Below, piece after piece: positions 55,400 through 64,000 of a DNA stretch of 64,000 nucleotides. The stretch is from Plantactinospora sp. BC1 (GTDB lineage Bacteria; Actinomycetota; Actinomycetes; Mycobacteriales; Micromonosporaceae). A program made the position numbers and the translations under genes. The notes under the pieces are model-generated. The model had not been told where the DNA came from. It worked only from the letters and a program-made list of their open reading frames with translations, and did no database searches. Positions within the stretch are counted from its first letter, which is position 1, and each line of letters begins with the position of its first letter. The stretch spans positions 496,001 to 560,000 of the forward strand of contig NZ_CP028158.1 in NCBI RefSeq assembly GCF_003030345.1, read 5' to 3'.

Positions 55400-55951
55400 T
55401 CACGCCTCGGGGCTGACGGTGTCGACGGCGACGCAGGGCCGCACCTCCACCTCGCCGACGACCACCCGGACTCCGGGGGTCGCCGGGACGGGCCGCTGCG
55501 GTTCGAGCCGGGCGACGAGCGCCGCGCGCAGCCCCGCCAGATCCTCCGGACGATGGCGCCCGTCCAGGCGACCGGGGCGGAGCGCCGTGCGGAGGGACTG
55601 GCGCAGATCCGACAAGCCGCGCCGGTGACGTGCCCGGACCACCTCGACCGGGTCGACGACCGTGCAGTGGAAGATCACCGTTATCGGGAACTCCCATCCG
55701 GCCTCGGCACTGCGTACCCGGTCGGAGGTGTAGATCGACACGTCGCGGCGGATGTCGACGACGGTGGCGGCGACCGCCCGACCGGCCCGCGCCGGATCGA
55801 GCGGGCCCGGCAGGTACTCCTCGCCGAGCTGGTAGACCAGGATCTCGTGCCGCCCGGCGACCAGCGGATGCCGGCGCTGGCGCAGGGCGTTCGGCCGGAA
55901 CCGGGGCCAGAGTTCCCGGTGCGCGACGATCGGATAGTGGCGGCTCGCCAT
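55400..55951 (-). CDS. Small protein, possibly SPFH-like, function unknown
   Basis: 183 residues. The middle (RRDVSIYTSDRVRSAEAGWEF, then FHCTVVDPVEVVRARHRRGLSDLRQSLR) resembles the beta-strand/helix pattern of an SPFH domain, but no membrane segment is present and the assignment is weak. ATG at 55951 has GGGAGG about 6 nt upstream. It lies 23 nt after the ArsR-type regulator gene and before the SagB-like gene, so the three probably form one operon. Confidence 0.6.
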   Translation of the reverse strand: MASRHYPIVAHRELWPRFRPNALRQRRHPLVAGRHEILVYQLGEEYLPGPLDPARAGRAVAATVVDIRRDVSIYTSDRVRSAEAGWEFPITVIFHCTVVDPVEVVRARHRRGLSDLRQSLRTALRPGRLDGRHRPEDLAGLRAALVARLEPQRPVPATPGVRVVVGEVEVRPCVAVDTVSPEA

Positions 55952-55974
55952 CTCAAACCTCCCACTCCGGTGAC

Positions 55975-57048
55975 TCAGTACTGCAACGCCGTCGCCACGT
56001 CCCGCCCGATCCGTTCGACCGCCGCGAGGTCGAGCCCGTAGAGCACGTAGCGACCGTGCCGTTCCACCCGCACCAGTCCCAGGTCGCGCAGCACCCGCAG
56101 GTGCCGGGAGACCTGGGGGCGGGTCATCGACAGCCGGTCCGCCAGGTCGGCGGTGGTCATCGACTGCCGGGCGATCAGCCGGCACAGCCGGACCCGGCGT
56201 GGATCGGTGAGCGCCAGCAGGCGACTGCGGGCCAGGGTGACCCCGACGTCCGGCGCCTCCACCGGGAAGTGCACCACCGGCGGCAGTCCCGGCTCGTTCT
56301 TCACCAGCAGGTGCGGGGCGCCGTGCCGGGTGGGGATGAGCAGGACCGGGGTACGGGACGGGCTGATCACCGCGTGGTGCACCTTGTCGAAGACGACCCG
56401 GGACGGCCCGGTCGACGGGGTGGCCAGGCGGGCGGTGGAGGGGCTGAGCGCGATCAGGGCGGCCGCCGGACCCTCGTCGGCCAGCCGCTGCCGCAACCGG
56501 TGCGCGGCCCGGGCGAGGATCGGCTCCGTCCGCGCCCAGAGGTCGGCGAAGTAGACCCGGTGGCACAGGTCGAGGAAGTCGAGCAGGTCGGCCCGGAGCG
56601 CCTCGGGGTCGCGCAGCAGATCCTCGGCCAGACCCAGGTGCGGCTCCGGCAGCCGGGCGGCGGCCTGCCGCAGCGCGCCGGCCTGGGCCGGGTCGTGCAG
56701 TACCCGGCCGAAGTCGAAGCCGTGGTAGCCGCTGGCGCAGGTGAACGCCGTGAGTTCGGCGAACCGGTGCAGTGGGATCCCGGTCAGCGCGGCGGACGGT
56801 GCGGTCGTGCCGAGCCCCGGATAGAAGGCCCGCCAGCGCAGCGCCGTCCACAGTGGTGCGAAGCGCAGCAACCCGGCCCGGAAGGCGGGTGGTGCGGTCC
56901 GGGAGACCTCGGCCGCCCAGGTCGCGTGCTCGGGGTGGTGACGGTGACCGGTCAGCACGTGCAGGCTGGCCGCCAGCTCCGCCAGTGGCGACACGACGAC
57001 GGGAAATCGGTCGGGGCCCACCCCCGCGAGGAGGATCACAACCGACAT
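55975..57048 (-). CDS. ArsR-type winged-helix regulator with DUF5937-like N-terminal domain
   Basis: 357 residues. The C-terminal 80 residues form a winged HTH: LLALTDPRRVRLCRLIARQSMTTADLADRLSMTRPQVSRHLRVLRDLGLVRVERHGRYVLYGLD. The larger N-terminal part (RFPVVVSPLAELAASLHVLTG...) is the helical domain found in many actinobacterial regulators of this type and probably senses a ligand or partner. It likely controls its own operon. ATG at 57048 has no strong ribosome site; TACACT lies 7 nt upstream, so the mRNA could be leaderless. Confidence 0.85.
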   Translation of the reverse strand: MSVVILLAGVGPDRFPVVVSPLAELAASLHVLTGHRHHPEHATWAAEVSRTAPPAFRAGLLRFAPLWTALRWRAFYPGLGTTAPSAALTGIPLHRFAELTAFTCASGYHGFDFGRVLHDPAQAGALRQAAARLPEPHLGLAEDLLRDPEALRADLLDFLDLCHRVYFADLWARTEPILARAAHRLRQRLADEGPAAALIALSPSTARLATPSTGPSRVVFDKVHHAVISPSRTPVLLIPTRHGAPHLLVKNEPGLPPVVHFPVEAPDVGVTLARSRLLALTDPRRVRLCRLIARQSMTTADLADRLSMTRPQVSRHLRVLRDLGLVRVERHGRYVLYGLDLAAVERIGRDVATALQY

Positions 57049-57075
57049 GACGCCGAGTGTATGGTCGGCACCTCG

Positions 57076-58281
57076 TCACACCCGTACCTCGGACTGCGCC
57101 GCGAACTCCGCCCGCGCCGCCGCCAGCAGGTCCGGCCGGGTGAGCAGTTCGGCGACCACCCGGGCCAGTCCGGTCGCCGCGACCTCGGTGCGGTCGTGCG
57201 CGAGGGGCGTCGCCGCCGCCTCGCGCATCGCCGCCGAGTGGCTCGGCGTGCCGGGCTCGGCGATCTGGACGTACGGGTGGATGACCGGCAGCAGCCCGGA
57301 GAGGTTGCCGATGTCGGAGGAGCCCGCCGGCCCGTCCGGCTCACCGGGCAGGATCTGCACCCCGAGGGCCCGTACCGCCGCACCGAACCGCTCGGCGAGC
57401 ACCATGTTGTTGCGGCGTTCGGCGTACATCGGGCCGGTTTCCCGGAGCGCCGCCGCCGTTCCGGTGGCCAGCGCCGCCCCGTCGGCCGCAGCCCGGACCC
57501 GGTCGACCAGCGCCTCGACCGAGGCTGCCGTCCGGTCCCGGACGTAGAGGTCCACGGCGGCGTACGCGGGTACGACGTTCGGGGCCGCTCCGCCGTCGGC
57601 GACGATGCCGTGCAGCCGTACGGTGGGCGGCACGAACTGGCGCATCGCGTCGACCGCCTGGAGGAAGAGTTGGGCTCCGGCCAGCGCACTGCGGCCCAGC
57701 CAGGGGGAGACCGAGGCGTGTGCGCTGGTGCCGGTGAAGGTGATCCGCAGGTGCGCGGCGGCCAGTCCGGGGCGGGCGGTCAGCGAGCGGTCGCCGGGAT
57801 GGAACATCACCGCCGCGTCGACGCCGTCGAAGACCCCCGCCTCGATCAGCCGGATCTTGCCGGCGCCGCCCATCTCCTCGGCGGGGGTACCGAGCACGGC
57901 GACGGTGCCCGGATGGTCGGGCAGCGTCCGGACGACCGCGATCGCCGCCGCGGCGGCACCGGCCGCGATGAGGTTGTGGCCGCAGCCGTGCCCCAGGCCG
58001 GGCAGTGCGTCGTACTCCGCGAGTACCGCGACGTACGGTCCGGGCCGGCTCCCCTCGTGTACGGCCGCGAACGCCGTCTCCATCCCGCCCAGCGGCGCCC
58101 GCACCGTGAAACCCGACTCGGCGAGCCAGCCGGTCAGCAGCTTCCGGGCGTGGAACTCGGTGAACTTCAGCTCGGGGCGGGCGTGGATGGCCAGGCTGAC
58201 CGCCTCCATCCGGGGCCGGAGCGCGGCGACGGCGGTGCGAAGGACCTCCAGCGCCGGGGTGGCGGTGGACGTGGTGGACAT
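57076..58281 (-). CDS. M20-family metallopeptidase/amidohydrolase (AbgB/PM20D2-like)
   Basis: 401 residues. The dinuclear metal site is visible: AEYDALPGLGHGCGHNLIA (His and Asp ligands), TPAEEMGGAGK (catalytic Glu and ligand Glu), and a distal His in GTPSHSAAMREA. The dimerisation domain sits in the middle (LRITFTGTSAHASVSPW). Members of this branch cleave N-acyl amino acids or p-aminobenzoyl-glutamate. No signal peptide, so it is cytosolic. Sits 28 nt upstream of the ArsR-type gene in the same direction, so it may be the first gene of that operon. Confidence 0.92.
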   Translation of the reverse strand: MSTTSTATPALEVLRTAVAALRPRMEAVSLAIHARPELKFTEFHARKLLTGWLAESGFTVRAPLGGMETAFAAVHEGSRPGPYVAVLAEYDALPGLGHGCGHNLIAAGAAAAAIAVVRTLPDHPGTVAVLGTPAEEMGGAGKIRLIEAGVFDGVDAAVMFHPGDRSLTARPGLAAAHLRITFTGTSAHASVSPWLGRSALAGAQLFLQAVDAMRQFVPPTVRLHGIVADGGAAPNVVPAYAAVDLYVRDRTAASVEALVDRVRAAADGAALATGTAAALRETGPMYAERRNNMVLAERFGAAVRALGVQILPGEPDGPAGSSDIGNLSGLLPVIHPYVQIAEPGTPSHSAAMREAAATPLAHDRTEVAATGLARVVAELLTRPDLLAAARAEFAAQSEVRV

Positions 58282-58489
58282 GGCGACTCCCGTGGTAGGC
58301 GGCGATCGGTGTGCCGACGCGCCTCGGCGGAGGCCGTGCGTCGTCAGGTACTCCGAGACTGCGGCCGTCCGGAGCGCGGTGGCGGCGGATTGCCGCGGCC
58401 GAGGTAACCGTCGCCCGCTGACCGCTGGGACCGCCCGGGCGGCCCGCCGGCCGGTGGCGCGAAGCCGTTCCGTCCGGCGGGCCGCACAC

Positions 58490-60427
<1,938 letters not shown>

Positions 60428-61516
60428 ATGCGACTACGACCATCTCTTCGGACCACCACCGCGACGATCGCCATCCTGACCGCCACCGTCCTGTCGTCGA
60501 CGCTGACGGCGGCGGGCGCCACGGCCGCCCCGGCGGCGGATCCCGCCGGGGTCAGCTCGACCTCGGTCCGGCTCAGCCCGGAGGCCGCCGCGCTGGGCAG
60601 CACTCCGGAGACCGCACTCGCCCGGTTCTGGACGAAGGAGCGCATCGCCGCAGCCAAGCCGGCCGACAACGGCGTCTCGCTCGCCGAACTCCGCAAGACC
60701 GCGCAGAGTTCCGTACTCGGTGAGACCGTCGTGGCGGGACTGCCGCCGCGCGCCGCCGCGACCGGCCTCGACGGGCAGGCCGGGACCGGCTCGGCCAAGG
60801 CGGCCCGGGGCGACGCGTCCGTGCTGGCCGGCCCGACCGGCACCTCCTGGCCGTGGCGGCACGACTTCGTCTCGCTGACCAACGGCAAGGTGCTCTACCA
60901 GCACAACGGCGGGCTCTGGCACTGCTCGGGCGTGGTCGTCAGCACCGAGGCCCGCAACACCGTCTTCACCGCGGGACACTGCGTGCACGAGGGCTCCGGC
61001 GGTGTCTGGCAGAACACCAACTGGACCTTCATCCCGGACTACTACTACGGCGACCGGCCGCTCGGCACCTGGACCGCCCGGGAACTCTGGTCGCTGAACG
61101 GCTGGATCAACGACGGCGACCGGGCGTACGACGTCGGGGTCGCGGTGATGCACCTGAACGCCGGGCGCCGGCTCGCCGACGTCACGGGCAGCCAGGGCAT
61201 CCGGATCAACGGGCCGACCACCCCGTCGGTGTGGCACTTCGGGTTCCCGCTGAACTCCCCGTTCGACGGCGAGGACCTGATCACCTGCGACGGTCCGACG
61301 TCGCGTCGGTACGTCATCACCGGCGACCTGAAGCTGGCCTGCACCATCCAGGGCGGTGGCAGCGGTGGCGCCTGGCTGGCCGACTTCAACGGCGACTCGG
61401 GCTACACGATCAGCGTCAACAGCTACCACGTCGGCAACGACCTGACGCAGATCTACGGACCCTACTTCGGTGACGGGGTGTCGAACCTCTACGCAGCGGT
61501 GCGTAACCTTAGCTGA
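60428..61516 (+). CDS. Secreted trypsin-like (chymotrypsin-fold) serine protease
   Basis: 362 residues. A signal peptide ending near AAPAAD is followed by a pro-region of about 100 residues, then a protease domain with the triad His in FTAGHCVH, Asp in RAYDVGVAV and Ser in GGGSGGAW. A Cys pair flanks the His (HCSG...GHC). It fits the glutamyl endopeptidase/trypsin-like peptidases of actinomycetes. ATG at 60428; the ribosome site (GGGAC) is weak. It shares a base with the lipoprotein gene downstream (TGATG), so the two are co-translated. Confidence 0.93.
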   Translation: MRLRPSLRTTTATIAILTATVLSSTLTAAGATAAPAADPAGVSSTSVRLSPEAAALGSTPETALARFWTKERIAAAKPADNGVSLAELRKTAQSSVLGETVVAGLPPRAAATGLDGQAGTGSAKAARGDASVLAGPTGTSWPWRHDFVSLTNGKVLYQHNGGLWHCSGVVVSTEARNTVFTAGHCVHEGSGGVWQNTNWTFIPDYYYGDRPLGTWTARELWSLNGWINDGDRAYDVGVAVMHLNAGRRLADVTGSQGIRINGPTTPSVWHFGFPLNSPFDGEDLITCDGPTSRRYVITGDLKLACTIQGGGSGGAWLADFNGDSGYTISVNSYHVGNDLTQIYGPYFGDGVSNLYAAVRNLS

Positions 61517-61932
61517 TGCGTTCCGTACGCCGCCGGGTTGTCGCCATGGTCGTCCTCTCGACCGTGGCGGCAACACCGGCGGCGTGTGCGGGTGCGGACC
61601 CGGGCGGTGACCCGGCCTCGCCCCGGGTGGTTCCGGCGCTGAGCCTCACCCTCGAACGCAGCCCGGGGCCCGCCGACCGCGAACTGCGGATCCGGGTGGC
61701 GATGTCGGCGCTGGCCGACGGCATCGACCGGGTCGAGCAGCGCCGCGACGGCGACCGGTTGGGCCTGCTGGTCTGGGTACGGGAACGGGCGGCCGGTCCG
61801 GCCGAGGCGGTGCCGAACTCGGCGCGGGTCGAGAGCACCGCCGTACCGCTCGACGAGCCGGTCGGTACCGCCCGGGTGGTCGACCTCTCCACCCGGCCAC
61901 CGCGACCGGTCCCGGTGGTTCCGGCCCCCTGA
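61516..61932 (+). CDS. Small lipoprotein of unknown function
   Basis: 138 residues. Basic N terminus, hydrophobic stretch, and lipobox-like TPAACAG with Cys at about 24. The mature part is mostly charged and beta-prone (LSLTLERSPGPADRELRIRVAM, RLGLLVWVRERAAGP), ending in a Pro-rich tail. No recognised family. It starts within the protease stop (TGATG), which suggests it works with the protease, for example as an inhibitor or anchor; that is a guess from position. Confidence 0.72.
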   Translation: MRSVRRRVVAMVVLSTVAATPAACAGADPGGDPASPRVVPALSLTLERSPGPADRELRIRVAMSALADGIDRVEQRRDGDRLGLLVWVRERAAGPAEAVPNSARVESTAVPLDEPVGTARVVDLSTRPPRPVPVVPAP

Positions 61933-62076
61933 CCCGGGCGATGAGAGCCGCCCGGCCGGCGGTCGTGACCGGCGGGACCCGGTTGACATTTGTCACGGGC
62001 CCGACCGGGTGCGCCGCACGGAAACCGGTGAGCGGTGGCACTGCCGCCGGCCGGCCACGGCCCGAACAATCGAGAC

Positions 62077-63078
62077 ATGAACCAGACCATGACGGCCACC
62101 GACCCCGGGTCCGGGGCGCTGGACCGGGAGACCGTCGTCCAGGTCGACGACCTACGGCGACGGTACGGCGGAAGTGGCGGCTTCGAGGCGGTGCGCGGGA
62201 TCTCCTTCTCGGTCGGCCAGGGCGAGCTGTTCGCGCTGCTCGGCACCAACGGTGCGGGCAAGACCTCCACACTGGAACTCGTCGAGGGACTGGACCGGCC
62301 CAGCGGCGGCACGGTCCGGGTCTTCGGGCGGGACCCCTACCGGGACCGGGCGGCGGTACGGCCCCGCACCGGCGTGATGCTCCAGGAGGGCGGCTTCCCC
62401 GCCGACCTGACCGTGACGGAGACCGCCCGGATGTGGGCCGGTACGCTGCCCGACCCGCAACCCGTCGACCGGGTACTGGAACTGGTGGACCTGCGCCACC
62501 GGGCGCGTACCCAGGTCAAGGCGCTCTCCGGCGGCGAGCGGCGCCGGCTCGACCTCGCCATGGCGATCCTCGGCCGGCCGGACGTGCTCTTCCTCGACGA
62601 GCCGACCACCGGGCTGGATCCGGAGAGCCGGCACAACACCTGGCAGTTGGTCCGGGCGCTGCTCGTCGACGGCCTCACGGTACTGCTCACCACGCACTAC
62701 CTCGCGGAGGCGGCGGAACTCGCCGACCGGCTGGCGATCATGCACCGGGGACGGATCGTCACCGCCGGTACCGTCGCCGAGGTGGTGGCCGCCTACCCGG
62801 CCCGGATCAGCTTCGTACTCCCGGACGGGCTCGACCGCGCTGAGCTGCCGGCGCTGCCCGGCGCCCAGCCGCCGCCGGCCGGTGCGCCGGCCGCCGGTGC
62901 CGGCGGCCGGCTGACCCTCTACACCGACGCGCTGCAACCCGCGCTGACCACGCTGCTGGGCTGGGCCAACGGGCGCGGCCTCGAACTGGCCGGACTGGAC
63001 GCCCGGTCCGCGTCCCTGGAGGAGGCGTTCCTCGCGGTGGCGCACTCCGAGGAACCCGTCGAGGAGGAGATCCGATGA
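62077..63078 (+). CDS. ABC-2-type exporter, ATP-binding protein
   Basis: 333 residues: Walker A GTNGAGKTS, Q-loop MLQEGG, signature LSGGERRRLD, Walker B VLFLDEPTTGLD, and H-loop LTTHY. The C-terminal extension (LTLYTDALQPALTTLLGWA) is the usual regulatory part of DrrA/CcmA-type exporters. It pairs with the permease encoded directly downstream (ATGA overlap). ATG at 62077 is chosen over the longer frame because homology starts there. Confidence 0.95.
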   Translation: MNQTMTATDPGSGALDRETVVQVDDLRRRYGGSGGFEAVRGISFSVGQGELFALLGTNGAGKTSTLELVEGLDRPSGGTVRVFGRDPYRDRAAVRPRTGVMLQEGGFPADLTVTETARMWAGTLPDPQPVDRVLELVDLRHRARTQVKALSGGERRRLDLAMAILGRPDVLFLDEPTTGLDPESRHNTWQLVRALLVDGLTVLLTTHYLAEAAELADRLAIMHRGRIVTAGTVAEVVAAYPARISFVLPDGLDRAELPALPGAQPPPAGAPAAGAGGRLTLYTDALQPALTTLLGWANGRGLELAGLDARSASLEEAFLAVAHSEEPVEEEIR

Positions 63079-63914
63079 CCGCATCGACGCAGGCGACCGG
63101 CGGTGGTGGCCTTCTCCGGCGGCTCGGGCTCGGCCGGGTGAGCCTGCGCCGGATCGGCGCGCTCGGCCGGGCCGAGATGATCCTGCTGCTGCGCAACAAG
63201 ACCGCCACGACCACCGCGCTGCTGCTGCCGCTGGGCACGGTGGCGCTCTTCTCGACCTTCATCGACGGTGCCGGGCACGTCTCCACCGGGGCGATGCTCG
63301 CCACCACCATGTTCGGCTTCGTCCTGCTCTACGTCGTCTACTACAACCTGGTCACCACCTACGTGGCGCGGCGCGAGGAGCGGGTGCTCAAACGGCTGCG
63401 GACCGGGGTGGTCACCGACGCCGAGATCCTGGTCGGCGCGGCGGTGCCGGCCCTGGCGCTGGCCCTGGTCCAGCTGCTGCTCACCGTCGTCGCGGCCACG
63501 GTCTTCTTCGGCCTGCCGGTACCGGTCAACCTGCCGCTGCTGCTCGTCGCGGTGCTGGCCGGCTGTGCCATCTTCGTACTGCTCGCCGCCGCGTCGTCGG
63601 GCTTCACCAGGACGGTGGAGACCGCACAGATCACCACGCTGCCGGTACTGGTGCTGTCGATGATCGGTTCCGGGTTCACCGGCCCGGTGGAATCGCTGCC
63701 GGACGGGATCGCGGCGGTGTTCCAGATGCTGCCGCTGACTCCGGTGCTCGAACTGGTCCGGCTCGGCTGGGTCGGCACCACCGGAACGGACGCGCCGCGC
63801 GACTTCGTCGGCGTACTGGCCGAGGCGGGGCGACCGGCGCTGATCATACTGGTGTGGCTGGCTGCGGGTGTCTCGGCGACCCGCCACTGGTTCCGCTGGG
63901 ACACGCGACACTAG
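63075..63914 (+). CDS. ABC-2-type exporter, permease
   Basis: 279 residues with six predicted membrane segments (for example TALLLPLGTVALFSTF, AMLATTMFGFVLLYVVYY, ALALALVQLLLTVVAATVFF, LLVAVLAGCAIFVLLAAASSGF). This is the DrrB-like membrane partner of the upstream ATPase, and its cargo is unknown. Overlaps the ATPase gene by ATGA. The following gene begins 27 nt later. Confidence 0.93.
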   Translation: MTASTQATGGGGLLRRLGLGRVSLRRIGALGRAEMILLLRNKTATTTALLLPLGTVALFSTFIDGAGHVSTGAMLATTMFGFVLLYVVYYNLVTTYVARREERVLKRLRTGVVTDAEILVGAAVPALALALVQLLLTVVAATVFFGLPVPVNLPLLLVAVLAGCAIFVLLAAASSGFTRTVETAQITTLPVLVLSMIGSGFTGPVESLPDGIAAVFQMLPLTPVLELVRLGWVGTTGTDAPRDFVGVLAEAGRPALIILVWLAAGVSATRHWFRWDTRH

Positions 63915-63940
63915 TCGACGGAGGACAGGGAGGTCCCGGG

Positions 63941-64000
63941 ATGCGTGAGCTGATCGGCTGGTGGACCAGACGTGGCCAGCCCGAGCGGTTCGACCTGGTG
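63941..64000 (+). CDS. Start of a gene cut by the window edge, probably a sensor histidine kinase
   Basis: Twenty codons from ATG at 63941, preceded by GGGAGG at 7 nt. The peptide begins MRELIGWWTRRGQPERFDL. In actinomycetes an ABC-2 ATPase/permease pair with this spacing is often followed by a DesK-like kinase and regulator. The identity is inferred from context only. Confidence 0.45.
   Translation, partial: MRELIGWWTRRGQPERFDLV

Overview
The window is high-GC actinomycete DNA. Gene density, GTG/TTG starts, ATGA/GTGA overlaps, rare TTA codons, a glnX-glnH-pknG operon, a Methyltransf_19-type methyltransferase, CBM2-bearing secreted proteins and a WhiB7-type promoter before an erm gene all fit a filamentous actinomycete, most likely Micromonosporaceae (Micromonospora, Plantactinospora or Actinoplanes-like). 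No rRNA, tRNA, CRISPR array or insertion sequence was found.

Region 1 (1-16470) is the end of a nonribosomal peptide gene cluster. One minus-strand operon starts at about 14347 and runs off the left edge: Fe(II)/2-oxoglutarate amino-acid hydroxylase, diaminobutyrate (EctB-type) aminotransferase, AurF-type diiron N-oxygenase, both subunits of B12-dependent glutamate mutase (3-methylaspartate synthesis), an enolase-superfamily enzyme, an MbtH protein, and an NRPS with the layout (truncated C)-A-T-C-A-T-C-T-TE. Its last module has no adenylation domain. An MFS exporter diverges from the operon. Together these predict a short, heavily modified peptide built from 3-methylaspartate, diaminobutyrate and/or a hydroxylated or N-oxygenated residue. 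I do not recognise the product.

Region 2 (16600-21200) holds an unrelated set: a stand-alone Clp N-domain protein under a promoter covered by two matching palindromes, an exported amidohydrolase, a LacI-type regulator and a snapalysin-type metalloprotease.

Region 3 (21506-32036) is one seven-gene operon: glnX, glnH, a coiled-coil protein, pknG, a PP2C phosphatase, a VWA protein and an FHA protein. It can be read as a nutrient-sensing kinase/phosphatase/phosphoreader circuit, and three of its products start with the same kind of zinc ribbon.

Region 4 (32100-38700): a histone-H1-like protein with a C-terminal HTH, an exported S15 peptidase, an FKBP isomerase, a SAM methyltransferase, and an Erm-type 23S rRNA methyltransferase preceded by a WhiB7-like promoter, an apparently leaderless upstream ORF and hairpins.

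Region 5 (38800-47635): a membrane protein, a secreted endonuclease/exonuclease/phosphatase-fold protein, and a tripartite tricarboxylate transporter locus. In the last, a CitA/CitB-type two-component system lies between an orphan TctC-like binding protein and a tctC-tctB-tctA operon.

Region 6 (47878-64000): secreted proteins (DUF1906-like hydrolase, CBM2 fusion, M28 aminopeptidase, trypsin-like protease, lipoprotein), an NAD-dependent epimerase, a YceI protein, a SagB-type nitroreductase with a small unknown protein and an ArsR-type regulator, an M20 amidohydrolase, and an ABC-2 exporter followed by the first codons of a probable sensor gene cut by the right edge.
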